Source: Pochonia chlamydosporia 170 (taxonomy: Eukaryota > Ascomycota > Sordariomycetes > Hypocreales > Clavicipitaceae). From it: a DNA stretch of 64,000 nt. How positions within the stretch are numbered: position 1 is the first letter of the stretch; each line of letters starts with the position of its first letter. The notes under the pieces were generated by a model. That model was not told the origin of the DNA, did no database searches, and saw nothing but the letters and a program-made list of their open reading frames with translations. The stretch is from NCBI RefSeq assembly GCF_001653235.2, contig NC_035791.1, positions 1,426,001-1,490,000 of the forward strand, in the 5' to 3' direction. Shown piece after piece: positions 40,531 through 52,383 of the stretch. Made by a program: the position numbers and the translations under genes.

Positions 40531-41772
40531 TTATATATATGGAGGGATGGGGGAGAAAGGGGGAGGGGGAAAAGAGCAGCAGGTACGAGGGACGAGAGGG
40601 AAGAAGAGTCAAGTGTCTGCTGGGACTAGAGAGTCATCAGGTTCGGCGTGAACAGCTGTAGAATGAAACGGCGGAAATCGACCTGTCATGCGAGATGTGG
40701 CGAGAGAGGAGCGCAGTTGAGAGAACTTTAGGCGGATAACACCAGACTGCTCACGAGGAAAGTAGCTCCAGAGACAGAAGCATGTGGCATTGACCCCGCT
40801 GGTATTTTGTGTGCTAGTGTCCCGCAGCTGTGAGCTTGTCGTTTGCGGTGATGATGCAAGAGGATAGGAAGTTTAACATGATCAGCTTGGGATTTTTTTT
40901 TTGGATTTCACTTCCTCACTGCCGCAAGCTTGCCGGAGCTTTACCGCACTGGCCAAGGGGCCGCATGAGTGGGTCAGGGGACCTTCAGGGCCACAAGACA
41001 GCTGGGCCAGTCAGAAGACGCCGCAAGACCCTGCCAACCCCAAAGTGTGGCTGATGATCCATTCAAGCCTCACGATGTTGGTCAAAAAATGTCGATGCGC
41101 AGATCTACCCGAGCCAAATGTCGATGTTGTGTTACGTCCAAAGGAGCCGCAAAAGGCGTTGGTTCGTGCGAGGGAAACGCCATGAACGTGTTTGCCATTA
41201 TTCCTTGAAGAACACGTCGAATACTCGAGCAACATTTGTCGTTCGTCCGGTGAGAGTCGCACGAACAGAAATCGACCGCATGCCCTCACAGTCACGGGAC
41301 TCCTCTGGCTCAGTTGGCATTCACATCATCCGTCCAAAACGCTTCAGCATGAGTGCGATGACGCTAGGTGCATCACCTGCAGTACTCTTGGGCATATGCC
41401 TGTGAATTCGCTCCGTTCGGTCTGAGTTTCCAGCGCGTACTTGCAACGGGGCCGTATTCACTGGTTGTTCAAGCATGACTTGTCTCTGGGTCTTGGGAGT
41501 GGCAACGGTGACCAGGGTGCATTCACAAGGTAATACGGGCATGATTGGTATTGTATTTGTGATTCGTTACTTTTTCTCCCTACTCTACAGTTTTGTTCTT
41601 ATATGTAAGACACGGTCCATGCGTGGTAAGTGCTGCCGTCCGGAATCTCGTTGCCTTGCGGTCTGTTGTCTTCCAGTGAGTTCTGCGGCCATTTGCAGTC
41701 CGACTGATGTTGCTCATATGCAGTTCTCATAGATTCCTCACTGCTTGCTTCTCTTCTTCACAATGAAGGAAT
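40531..41772. other. Intergenic region, 1.24 kb
   Basis: This is upstream of NUC1 and downstream of the GPI-protein gene. Short frames on both strands lack any support. A run of nine T at 40893-40901 is the only distinctive feature. Confidence 0.45.
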
Positions 41773-42397
41773 TCATGCCATGACAGCGGCGACCAGGACA
41801 GCCCCAATGAACGAGCCAGCACCGATGACGTTGGCACGACCCGCCCCAGCAGTGACTGTAGTCGACGTAGCGGCAGCAGCAGTGCCTGAGCTTGAGCCTG
41901 AGCTTGAAGGAGCCTTGGTAGGGGCAGCGGTGGGAGGATACGTGGGCGCAGAGACACCAGATGGGCAATGCCAGTGGTCATTGTGAGGCGTACACTCCTT
42001 GCCGTTTCCATGATCGTGGTCATCGTGGTCATCATGGTCATCTCCCGTGGCTGTGGGCTTCGCACCGGTTTGGGTCTGAGCAGGAGGTGTAGTCGGCTTA
42101 GGAACTCCAGACGGGCAGTGCCAGTGGTCACCGTGAGGCTCGCATGATCCGGTAGCGGAGTGGTTGTCAACCGCACTGGTAGACGAAGCGTGGCAGTGCC
42201 CTGGGCTCATTAACACATGATACGACGAGGACGAATGTAAGATCAGGATGCTTACAGTGATCACCGTGAGGCTGGCAGATAGAGCCAGTCGGCGAAGGCG
42301 GTAACGTCTTGGACGCAGACCCAGAGGAAGGCTCGGTAGTAGCCTGAGCTACCACCTGGCCAATGAGGCAGATTGAAATGAATGACTTGAGATGCAT
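41773..42397 (-). CDS. GPI-anchored His-rich cell-surface protein with three PHxDHWHC repeats
   Basis: A 189-residue predicted cell-wall/plasma-membrane protein. Exons are 42397-42256 and 42200-41773 (GTAAGC..CCAG, phase 1). The join creates the first Trp and completes the first of three repeats: CQPHGDHWHC, CEPHGDHWHCPSGV and CTPHNDHWHCPSGV. A signal peptide (MHLKSFISICLIGQVVAQA) starts the protein. Between repeats 2 and 3 lies a run of DDHDDHDDHDHG. The C-terminus has the Ser/Ala/Gly spacer and hydrophobic tail (VIGAGSFIGAVLVAAVMA) of a GPI signal. The paired His/Cys and Asp/His runs suggest binding of Zn or Cu, which is inference. TATA box at 42475. The exact family is not recognised, but single repeats of this kind occur in other fungal surface proteins. 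Confidence 0.83.
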
Positions 42398-43863
42398 TTT
42401 GCTAATTGTACAGTTTTGCAGCACAAATATTTGAAGAAGAGGGACTAGTACCTAAGCAACAACTGCAAGGCTCTGTATATATACCCTCTTGTTCGACCAA
42501 CTTTCACATTCTGCACACAGATCAGCAACAGCTCTGAGAGAAGGGTGCCATGCATACAGCTTTCCCGCTATTGGCAAATCAATGCTGTCGATCAATACAT
42601 CCCATGTTAGTTGATGGGCTGCCAAGACGTGGCTGAGAACCTCTTTGGGTTGTGGGCATGTAGGCATCGACGTAGTTGTCAATATTGTTGCTGTACGCTC
42701 CTGTGCCCATCATGTTGTGCGACTGAGTGTTTACGTAAAAACTGTACACATTGGCAGGCAAAAGCTCGTGATATTTGACATTGTAAGAATGGCCGTGCAG
42801 TCTCACTTGAAGGAGGAGCAGCTCCAAGCCGTGACTGACCGACCTAGTCTCTACGCCCAAGTTGAATCCGATCTTTATACAAGCCGTCAAAATGTGAATA
42901 TTGACGACTCGCGTGGCAATGTTACAGCAACACGTTTCTACGGTAAATCCCAAGGAATCCTTGTTCCGCCAGGGAATCGTCCGATGTAACAATGCACGAT
43001 AAGGAGAATTGAATTTCTCACACAAAGTAATAAGCATATTATTCGCTAAAAAATAAGCTTACATACCTTGATGGGCAGCTGTAATTTATTCCCGCTAACA
43101 CCTTCAAGCGGTTTGTTGTGAGAACCTTGATGGCCCGGAATGGGGGCGAACAATCCGCCAAGACGATTCGGCAGGATTGAATATGTTATTGGACATTTGA
43201 CAAATAAGTGATTTGGGGAGTATTAAATGGGGTCTCATTGGGTACTGGTGATGTAGAGGACTTGGATTGTTGGTGAGTGTTGGTGGTTGGTTACCCTGAA
43301 GTTGAGGTCACTCTCGGTGCCGCTATGTTCCTGATCAGGGCACAGCTATAGTAGATAGATCCTGTTGGCTGTTTAAGAATTCTTGAAAATGATGATGTAA
43401 AGTTTTATTTTATTAATTACCACACCTGGCCAGTGGAACAGTAGCTGCATCCCTTCGCTCAGGCATGTTCTGTGGCGTTAACCATGATAGGCCGGTCCTA
43501 AATTGCGGTAAACCAAGTAAACTTCCCATATACTAAGAAAAGGTCTTATCGAATCGATCATTATATATGCCTGGCAAAACAAATCTGACCTGAACCGCTT
43601 TGTAGCACGATGGTAGCCAAGTTCTACACATGCTCTTTGCTGGTCTCAGGCACCAGACCTGCCTGGTTTATTTACCGTGTCTTTTCTATATTTGTAGCAT
43701 ATATGCCTAATAAGCATCAAATTTACGCAGAATGATAATTTGTTTCTGATACTGGAAGTTTGCAAGCTGCGGATCATACAACTTCTTACCAAGTTCATAA
43801 AACACACTATGCCCATTCAACTACACTTATTGTACCTACTAAAGATCACAACGTCACATCAGC
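42398..43863. other. Intergenic region, 1.47 kb
   Basis: Overlapping frames at 42579-43037 (minus) and 42645-42989 (plus) have no recognisable motifs and cannot both be real; neither was accepted. The rest is AT-rich. Confidence 0.4.
42475..42484 (-). promoter_or_regulatory. TATA box of the GPI-protein gene
   Basis: GTATATATAC, palindromic, lies about 80 bases before the ATG at 42397. Confidence 0.5.
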
Positions 43864-44718
43864 TCATTCCTCAAAATCAGTACTAAAAGCAACCTCTTTC
43901 ATCACCTCCAACGTCCCACTCAACATATCCCTCTTCCGTTCCACCATCCCAAACACATCCCCCCCAAGCAATATCCTCAACTCCCCTTCCAAACCCCTCC
44001 CCATGCCCGTCCCCGTTACGACATCAAAAATCCTCTGCACCCCTCTCACCGGATCCCCAGGCTGCTGTCCATTCATGCCCGTCAACACGCCCCCAATGTC
44101 AAAGTACCCCTCAACCTTCTTCGAAATATTCTGCCCCCTCGACACCGGTCCCAGAAACTCGGTCCGAAAGATTCCCGGCTCAACGAGATGTACGCGTATC
44201 CCAAACGACTGTAACTCAACGGCCATGGCTTCACTTAGCCCCTCCACCGCAAACTTGGAGGCACTGTATATGGGTCCTCCCTGCCCGGCTAGCACGCCTG
44301 CTCCGCTGGAGATTTGAACGATGACGCCGGACTTTCGGGCGCGCATGTGTGGGATGATGGCTTTGGTGACATTGAGGAGGCCGAAGAAGTTGACGTCGAA
44401 TTGGTACCGGGCTTCTGCTTCGGATAGTTCCTCTACGGCGCCGAGGTGTGCGAACCCGGCGTTATTGACGAGAACGTCTATTTGGTTGTGCTTGGTGAGG
44501 ATGTCGTTTAGGATTTTGGCGATTTCTTCGCCAGGAGAGGTGATTTGGAGTTCAAGAAGGTGGGAATTGGGGTTTTGTGCCAGGTCAGGGGGAAACTTGG
44601 AAGTTGAGCGGGCTGTGGCGATGACAGTGTGGCCTTGTGAGAGGGCGAGACGGGAGAGGAGGAGGCCGAAACCGGAATTGGCGCCGGTGATGAACCAAGT
44701 TAGGGTTTTGGAGGGCAT
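43864..44718 (-). CDS. Short-chain dehydrogenase/reductase
   Basis: A 284-residue NAD(P)-dependent oxidoreductase of the classical SDR superfamily, cytosolic. Visible: the cofactor motif TGANSGFG (residues about 10-17), ATARS at the end of the second strand (the Arg suggests NADPH preference), NNAG, the catalytic Ser in VQISSGAG, and YSASK (Tyr and Lys). The PG motif in VEPGIFRTEF is also present. Substrate cannot be named. ATG 44718 was chosen (MPSKTLTWFITG), 21 codons inside the longest open frame, because the SDR fold starts there and the TATA element lies about 95 bases upstream. It is divergently transcribed from a Zn2Cys6 regulator 672 bases away, a common arrangement for a regulator and its target. 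Confidence 0.88.
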   Translation of the reverse strand: MPSKTLTWFITGANSGFGLLLSRLALSQGHTVIATARSTSKFPPDLAQNPNSHLLELQITSPGEEIAKILNDILTKHNQIDVLVNNAGFAHLGAVEELSEAEARYQFDVNFFGLLNVTKAIIPHMRARKSGVIVQISSGAGVLAGQGGPIYSASKFAVEGLSEAMAVELQSFGIRVHLVEPGIFRTEFLGPVSRGQNISKKVEGYFDIGGVLTGMNGQQPGDPVRGVQRIFDVVTGTGMGRGLEGELRILLGGDVFGMVERKRDMLSGTLEVMKEVAFSTDFEE

Positions 44719-45390
44719 TTTGAAATTGAATTTGGTGTTTGTGTATTGCGAGTCTGTGAGTTTGTTGGTGATGTATTGCAAGGAAGTCTACTGTAGGCTG
44801 GTTGGGGGTTAATATATAGTGAAAATCGATGTGTGAAATGTCTCCATGGTTTGAGCACTAATGTCGGAGTCAAGCACAGTTCCATGATGATTGCAGCAAG
44901 CTTAGAAAGCGTTGCGGGCTTTGCGGAATATTCGATCTTGTGATATTACGTTGAGAGGCTTGAAGTACTCGACCAGGCAAATGTACCATATTCCACTCTG
45001 TTTATCCTTGTATATAGTAGTGTATTAGCTTGTACTTGGCTGTGGATAAGTACATCCCAGACTGTGCCGTAAAAGTGATAGAAACATCAACTTACATTTG
45101 ATTTGGCGGTTCGGATATCGTGCAATCTAATTGGCTACACACCCCGGGTCGACAACCAGTTTGGCAAGTCTCCACCCAAAGCAGATGCTGTCTTACTCTC
45201 ATTAATAAGCTGCTTAAGTTCCCCTTAACGTGACAGCGGAAAGAGTCTCTCGTCAAATCAGACTTCATCTTTTCCGAGCTGCGAAAGATCGTTTCTTACA
45301 CGAATTGGGTATCGGGGTTTCTCCCGACATTCGCCGCTTTGAGACATCCTTCCTATCAAGCTGGACATCGGGCATGGACGGAAAGCGGCC
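44719..45390. other. Divergent promoter between SDR and Zn2Cys6 regulator
   Basis: A 672-base region flanked by two divergent starts, with a TATA element (AATATATA at 44811) for the SDR side. A plus-strand frame at 45230-45472 overlaps the true first exon of the regulator but is out of frame with it. Confidence 0.55.
44811..44818 (-). promoter_or_regulatory. TATA-like element of the SDR gene
   Basis: AATATATA on the plus strand lies about 95 bases before the ATG at 44718. Confidence 0.4.
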
Positions 45391-47108
45391 ATGTTGGCAA
45401 CAAGTGGCCGTCGCAGAACAAAGTCCGGTTGTGAAACTTGTCGGTACGAACTCTGCGCATGTGAAATGGTGAATAAAAAGTATAACATCTAATGGAGACG
45501 TGTAGAAAGCGGAGAATCAAATGTGACGAGAGCAGGCCATCATGTAAAAAATGCACTCTGACTGGCCGCAAATGCGGAGGGTACGGTATTTGGGACGACA
45601 GCCCGCCGGCGAGAGATAATGATAAGACCTCCATTTGGACGCAGAAGAGGCCATCGTATTCGATTGGATCGAACCTCTCTCTCTTTCCTGCTGCCGACAC
45701 TTCCAGTGAGAGAAGTGCTTTGGATCACTTCGAACGATACATGAGGACTAAGCTCTGCGGTGCATTCGAATCCCAATTTTGGGGGAAACTCATATTGCAA
45801 GCCAGCTATCAAGAGCCAGCTATCCTTCATTCGGTCATTGCCTTGAGCGCAAGTCAAATTGGCGATGATCATTTGTCGCTGAAGGCATATAGTGCTGCGA
45901 TTAAGAGCCTGAATCGATATGCAGCAGGTGAAAACCGTTGGGCCTTGAGGATAACACTCATTACTTGCATGGTGTTTATTTGCCTCGAACAGTTGAAAGG
46001 GTCAAGGCGACTGGCGCAGTTTCATCTTCAAAGCGGCTTGCGTATGTTAGAGGACTTCCAGACTCGTTGTATGGGGCAATGCGCAAAGGGGAAGTCATCA
46101 GTTCTTAAAGTTCAAATGAGACCAGAGTCCGCTGACGATGTGATCATTGAGGCTTTCACTCGACTCCATGTCCAGTGTGCTTATTTTGGTCAGGGGTCAT
46201 CGTTTCAATATCGCCTTGAGCAGTATGTCCAGCTTGGAGCCTCAGCGTCGTCTATGTCCCGGGGTTTCGAATCCTTACAAGATGCCCGACAGACACTGGA
46301 CTGGTTAATGAACACAGCCCTGGCTCTATCGTCCCAGGCTGAATCCCTGACTTGCAAAGTAGCTCCAATACCTCGCTGTGTACGGAACAAAGTAAAGCAG
46401 CTTCAGGTTGCTCTGCGAGAATGGAAGGCTGCATGGGAGGCCGGCCGTTTCGCGATGAACACAGGGGTCAGTATCCGTGATTCGCTAGGAACGGCTGTGC
46501 TTTCTATGTACTACAAGTTGACTGTCATTGTTGCTGCTACCTGCCTCCGTGGCAATGATGAGAGAGTCTTTGACGCACGACTCAAAGCCTTTGAGTCCAT
46601 TCTGACCGATGTGCAAAGTCTTTGGAACAGGGCAGAAGAGGAGCTTGGAATGAAACCAGCAAATAAGATGAGCTTCACAGTCGATCTCGGGTTTATCCCG
46701 CCACTGTATTACATTGCACTCAAGTGTCGGGACCCACGACTCCGCAGGAGAGCCATTGACTTGCTTCGGAAGGCACCACATATCGAAGCCAACTGGGACG
46801 GACCGTTGGCTGCGGCTATCGCATATGAAATTATGAGGCTCGAAGAGGGAGATATATATGCCCAACATGACTTGGCATGCGAGGCTGGTGATACTCTGTC
46901 CACCATTGTGGCCAACTCTGCACGGGTGAGCATAGTGGACGTTAATCTGGATTCAGATTCGAGGGATATCGTCACAATACGAGCTATCAGATTTCTGCGC
47001 GATTTCAAGGATAAGCCCTGGAGTCGTAGCGAAGTTAAAATGAAGGTTGTAATTGGGGAATATCGGCGGCAACACGAAACGTGGACAGCTCAACACGACT
47101 GTTATTGA
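45391..47108 (+). CDS. Zn2Cys6 fungal transcription factor
   Basis: A 551-residue nuclear regulator. Exons are 45391-45443 and 45506-47108. The intron (GTACGA..TGTAG, phase 2) lies inside the zinc cluster, and only its removal gives the full binuclear motif GCETCRKRRIKCDESRPSCK followed by KCTLTGRKCGGYG, with six cysteines in canonical spacing. The upstream arm is basic (GRRRTKSG). Starting at the ATG at 45492 instead would lose the first zinc cysteine, so the spliced model is preferred. The rest resembles the fungal transcription factor C-terminal regulatory domain (ALDHFERYMRTKLCG, HSVIALSASQIGD, LITCMVFICLEQLKG). Targets are unknown; the divergent SDR gene is the obvious candidate. Confidence 0.9.
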
Positions 47109-48698
47109 TGGCCATTGTCACATGAGTCATATTCCGTTTGAGATCATTGCCTGGCGGACTGTGGCAACTTGTTGATGTTTTAGGTATATCGAACATTGCT
47201 GAAAGGTATCGACGACAACGATGCAGTTCGTTTGTTCCGATGATGGTAGGGATGACTGGTTTATGCGAGCGTACCACATTCAGCACCACTCCGCCAAACG
47301 ACGTTTGTAAAAGCTGCATCATCAGTGGGCGCAAAGATGCATTTGGTGGAGACAAAAGGTTCCCTGCACGTTTTGTTTAGTGTCTCAGATCCTGGTCCTG
47401 AGGCTGAGGTCAGTAGCAACAGTTATTAGAATCTGATCTTCAGATGAATCGGGTAGAGGTGAGGCATCAGGCGCAATGTACACGGTACAATGCGTGGCCG
47501 GACCAGGAAAAGACGTTTTGCTTTGACTATGCCGACGTAAGCAGCTGTGTATGACCGAATTACTTGAATTCGTGATATGTTGTGGAATCAGCATCCAGGC
47601 CATGCCCTGGCAGGGCCTCAGTCGAAAACAAGGATGCATGCAATACCTGTCGAGTCATCACCAAATGAAGAAAACACATTAACAAAGGCACACACGGAGT
47701 ACTCCGTACGGAAGATTGAAAGAGGATTAATGTAATGTTTCGACCGACGTATGCCGGGTGACAAACGAAGGAAGCGAGTGTCACAAGGTTTATTAATAAT
47801 GGGAAGACGGTGTGAGCGTGAGAACCTTTATGGCCAGCTCTTGCCAAATGCCTGACAGGCAATGTCTGGTACAAGTACCAGACCAGACCAGACCAGACTC
47901 ATTGACGAGAGCACGGATGTCCCACTGACACCAGACTTCATTTCGTGGCCCAACCTCTAGATTTCCTTTCTTCTCTTCTTGTGCTGACAAAGAAGGCTCC
48001 GCGACGAATAGAAAAAAAGCGCCGACGAGATAGAGGTGGTGAGTCTGCACTACAAGCCAACAGCGTCACCTCGTCTTTGTGTTCCATACATTACTTTCAC
48101 CCCTGTTGGGCTCATTGTTATTTGTCCAGTCAAGCAAAGTACCTCATACATCCGTCCTATCCCCCTCGCTCCTTCTCTGTTGGGCTGTGTGTGTCCATCA
48201 AGGTCCTGCCTGCTTTATCCATAGTGCCATCGACTCCTGCAGCCTCATCTCACGCCGCCATCGTCAAGTTTCGGCCGGAATTGCTCGCCCCTCTGATTTG
48301 GCTCATAATCCCTGCTCCCCCAGTCTATTTTCCTAGCACGGCTCAATTCTCTGTCTTGTCGACAAAGTGTCAAATCCTAGGTGGGCTGTGAGCAAATAAT
48401 TACCAAGGCCCGTGTCTCCCGCTTCTCCATACGTCAGCGACGCCACATCAACGCTGGTCTACTTGACTCCGATCTACTTTGCCAATTCCATCCGTCAACC
48501 GACTTAGCTCATCCACAACCTTTTTGACTCTGTTCAACTCCCATCCAACATTGTCGCCTTCTTGAAAACGCAAACCGCACCTCATCACCTCGGTCGCACA
48601 TCCCCGCCCGTTAGTTCCGTCGACACTTCCACACTTCATATGGCCGCATAAAGCTCTTTTACCTACGTGGAGATTGAAGTTTGGAGCAATCGCTAGCC
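47109..48698. other. Intergenic region, 1.6 kb
   Basis: No gene is supported. It holds a palindromic ACGGAGTACTCCGT at 47695-47708, a CCAGA pentamer repeat at 47877-47898, and a C/T-rich leader of about 600 bases before the ZIP gene. Confidence 0.45.
47877..47898. repeat. CCAGA pentanucleotide repeat
   Basis: Four tandem copies of CCAGA. Confidence 0.8.
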
Positions 48699-50450
48699 AT
48701 GGAGCTGGCTACGCGAGGACTCGACAATGACACCCGCGGGTGGATTATGTGCGTGGTCAGTGGCATAGGTACGCTCAGATATGCTCCATTACATCCTTGA
48801 TACGTCATATTTGCTCTCATATGACCGATCTAACCTTGTCGTGCAGCATGCGTCTTTGGCGCCTCCATCATCTGCGTCGATTTTATCGTTCGCCTTTTCC
48901 CGGGCAAGCGCAACTTTCGTATCCAGGAAAGCAACATCTTCCTGGCGTGTTCGCTTTCGCTGAGTTTCGGCGTCATGGTTCGTTGGCCATTGATGCCCTT
49001 CGTTGTACAAACTGTCAGCTGACAAAAGTAGATGTTCTCGTCACTCTATAGCATGCTACCCGAATCGAAAGACTACCTTAAGAAAGATGGTTGGGCTGAC
49101 CAACCCGCGGGTTTTGTCATTATGGGATGCTTCATTGGAGGCTTCTTCGGCATTCAGGCTGTGTCCCGCCTACTACACCAACACATGCCCTCGCACGTAG
49201 TCGACTGCGACCACACCCACGACGACGCAACCCGACAGGACGACTCCTCGTGTAACCATGGCCGCAGGCAGTCTAGAGTCAGCCGAGCGCGCAGACGATT
49301 CTCACGTCCCCAGTCCTCCCACAGCCATGCCAAGCTTGATGCCGATGGCCACGGCCATGGTCCAGAGAATGGTGTGGCACTCGTCGCCGAGTCCACTCCG
49401 TTACTCCCGCCACCCACTGAGATTGGAAAGAAGGGCCCTCGAAAACTACAGAAGCGACATGCATCTACTAGAGCCGATGAGATGTCGCAGCGACCAACCA
49501 GTCCACTCCTAGCTTCGAGAAGCCGTGCGACAACTAGTGATTTGGAAGCGGCAGCCCGTCGGCCGTCCATGTACGAGGTGCAGAAGCGCGTCATGTCTTT
49601 CGTCAGAGACACCAAGTGCAACTGCGACGAGGAGGGGTCATGCTACGGTTACACAGATCCATGTGGTCAAGAATGTTTCAAACACTTGTCTACACGGCTG
49701 ATCAACGGTGCCAAGCCTGCGGCCGTGCTGCGAACAACCACCGGACCATTCTACCCACACTCTGGATCCGTCTTCCATGCCGGCCATACGCACGACGACC
49801 TTGAAAGCCCTATAAGTCCCAGATTTCGCACCAGCCGAGCGACATCCCGGGAGCCTGTTCTCTCGCCGACAGACGAAGTACTCGAGGAGGAAGGTGATCA
49901 CGACTCCTGCTGCTCATCCATGGAAGAAGGGGACGCTGACGCCAATCAACACCACCATCATGTTCCCACAAACGCCTTTCTCTCCATTGGTCTCCAAACG
50001 TCCATCGCCATAGCTCTTCACAAATTCCCCGAGGGCTTCATCACCTACGCGACTAATCATGCTAATCCCACACTCGGATTCAACGTCTTCATGGCCCTCT
50101 TTGTGCACAACATCTCAGAAGGCTTCGCCATGTGCCTGCCGCTGTTTATGGCCCTCGGGTCTCGCTGGCGCGCTATCGCGTGGTCTGCTGTCCTGGGTGG
50201 CCTTTCCCAGCCACTGGGTGCCGGAGCAGCAGCCCTGTGGTTCAAGCTTGCGCAGAGGTCCAACATTGCTCCGAATGCAGTCGTGTATGCGTGTCTATTT
50301 GCAATTACGAGTGGAATCATGGTGAGCGTGGGGTTGCAGTTGTTTGTCGAGGGGCTGAGCCTGAATCATAATCGGAACCTGTGCATATTCTTTGGATTCT
50401 TAGGCATGGCTGTCCTAGGAGTGAGCAATGCGTTGTTCGCGGCACATTAA
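48699..50450 (+). CDS. ZIP-family zinc transporter (Zrt3-like)
   Basis: It moves Zn2+ (or related metals) into the cytosol. The 539 residues come from exons 48699-48768, 48847-48977 and 49032-50450 (phases 1 and 0; donors GTACGC and GTTCGT). The N-terminal membrane segments (WIMCVVSGIACVFGASIICV, FLACSLSLSFGVM) appear only after splicing. A long His/Asp/Ser-rich cytosolic or lumenal loop (residues about 110-350) separates them from the metal-binding helices IAIALHKFPEGFITYATN and ALFVHNISEGFAMCLPLFMA, which carry the ZIP HxxPEG/HNxxEG residues. The large loop and layout recall vacuolar Zrt3, so organellar export to the cytosol is the favoured guess. Three or four further helices follow to the C-terminus. 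Confidence 0.9.
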
Positions 50451-50838
50451 GGATACCTTGTTTGGGAAGCCTGGGTTGGCCTTGTTGACTTTCAAGGGTT
50501 TATTCATGATTGGTATAGAGGAGTTTACGGATTTCAAGACACCGCATTATGGTTATTGGGCCGGGCTATGGGTTTTTTTCGGGGTTAGGAGTACACTAGT
50601 GGTTACTTTAGGAGTAGAATGTCAATCATATGCTGTATGATTACGAAATTGTAATGTAGCTGTCTATTGTATCATTCGTAGCTAGTCTACATACATGTAT
50701 GTGCCCATCATTACCTCATTATCGTGAAAATGTCCCACCAACGCCAGCTTTTATATATAGCAAGTTATCGTCCATAAATTCAGGGTATCTATCAGCAAAA
50801 CAACCATCGTCCACACGTCGAGACAAAATGCGCCTCGA
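50451..50838. other. Convergent intergenic spacer
   Basis: It lies between the ZIP transporter and TFIIIA 3' ends. AT-rich, no gene seen. Confidence 0.5.
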
Positions 50839-52383
50839 CTATAGTCCACCAAGATTAGGGTCAATATTCAGTTCCAAGGGCGGATCTCGCGCCAAGAGCA
50901 AAATATTCGCCTCATCTTCGAGCCACTCGTCCTTCGGGGGTCCATAGTCCATTTGTGCTGCGAAAATTTCCTCCTCCCCTCCACCTTGCCACGAGGAAGT
51001 AAAGTCCATCCCAAAGGGAGCTTCAGCAACAATATCAGCCTCGCGATTTAGGAATGAAGCAGGGTCGTTTGGCGGGTTGATGGGCTCGTGGCCATGAGAC
51101 AAATGCACTTGTAGATCGTGGTAGCGGGCAAATTTCTCGCTGCACTCGGGACAAGGGATAGTTTGTTTGACGTGGCGTGCGAAGCCGGATATTTCGTCGA
51201 TAACAGCATTTGGATCTTCCGGACCCTCCGGTCTTGAGAGTTTGGGTCGTTCCTGGCCGAGGTGTAGGAAGCGGACGTGGTCTTCTAAACGGACTTTTGT
51301 GCTGAATTTGTCGCCGCACCCTTGGTCATTGGTCCAGCCTGTGAAATCTGCTCCCGTGAGGGTGACTTCGCCGCACACGAAGCGGAATCCCTCGTGTGCG
51401 CTGCGGACGTGCGTCTTGAGATTGGACTTTTTGGTGAACTTCTTGTCGCACCCCTCGTAAGTGCAGGCATGGGTTTTGCGGTCCGTGACCGTCTTTCCAG
51501 AGTGGTGCATGTCGACGTGCTGGTCGAGTTCCCAGCGTGACGAGGACTTGAAGTCACAGAATATACAGTTTTGGTGCTCCTTTTTCAAATGTGCATGGAG
51601 GAGGAGCTCTGTTGTGAATCCGACGCGGTGCTGCGTGCCGTCTTCCGCAGTTTTGAGGCCGCATTCTAAGCACCAGTATTTTAATTCGCCGTGGATTTTT
51701 TCTTTGTGTCGTTTCAGTGCTGGTTTAGAGTCGAAGGATTCTGTGCACCCTTGTTCCTGGCAGGCGTATGCCCGCATCTGCAGATGTTCTTTGCGGACGT
51801 GCTTGGTGAGGGTTTCTCGCTTGCGGAAGCTCTGTCCGCAGTCTTGGCAGCGAAACCGTTCGGCTCCCTCGTGGACAGCTTGGTGTCGCTTGAGTCTGGT
51901 GCCGGTGACGAAGCTTTTGTTGCATCCTGGTACCTGGCAGACGTATTTGCGCTCGTTGGTGTGTGCTGCTTTGATGTGTTGCTTTAGGTGCTTGTCCTCG
52001 ATGTAGTCCTTGTCGCAGTCGTCGTAGGGACACTTGAATGGGCGGGAATTGGTGTGTGAGTTGAGGTGGTCTCGGAGTCTGGCTGGGCGGTTGAACGATT
52101 TGGGACATCCAGGCCATGTGCAGGCTAAAGTTTTGAGGTCTGAAGGGAATTTGGCCCGCGGTGTGGTGGCCACGGTCACGGGGGAGTCGGCTTCGGCCAT
52201 TGAGCTGGGTGTTTGAGAAGGTGTGAAGTCGTCGTCACCATCATCGTCTGAATTGGTTAATATGTCTCCAAATTCATGTGGAAGACAATGTAGTGTTCAC
52301 TTACCTTGGAGTGACCGATCTATATGCAGCCTCTTTGCGGGAGAAGCTGGAAGAGCCTCCGCGACAGCCTCTCGTTTGCTCAT
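50839..52383 (-). CDS. pzf1: Transcription factor IIIA (C2H2 zinc fingers)
   Basis: The 5S rRNA gene transcription factor, binding the internal control region and 5S RNA. The 495 residues come from exons 52383-52305 and 52247-50839 (GTAAGT..TTCAG, phase 1), adding an N-terminus MSKREAVAEALPASPAKRLH before the long open frame. About ten C2H2 fingers run from residue 60 to 400: CTWPGCPKSF, CPYDDCDKDY, CQVPGCNKSF, CQDCGQSF, CQEQGCTESF, a long irregular sixth, CIFCDF, CTYEGCDKKF, an irregular CGEV..GCGDKF, and a final CPECSEKF after a linker. The run of closely linked CxxxxC fingers followed by irregular ones and an acidic C-terminus fits fungal TFIIIA. It is head to head with RPB6. Confidence 0.87.

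Noticed and set aside
42579..43037. 152-codon minus and 114-codon plus overlapping frames
   Set aside because: They overlap each other, show no family motif or splice consistency, and lie in an AT-rich spacer.
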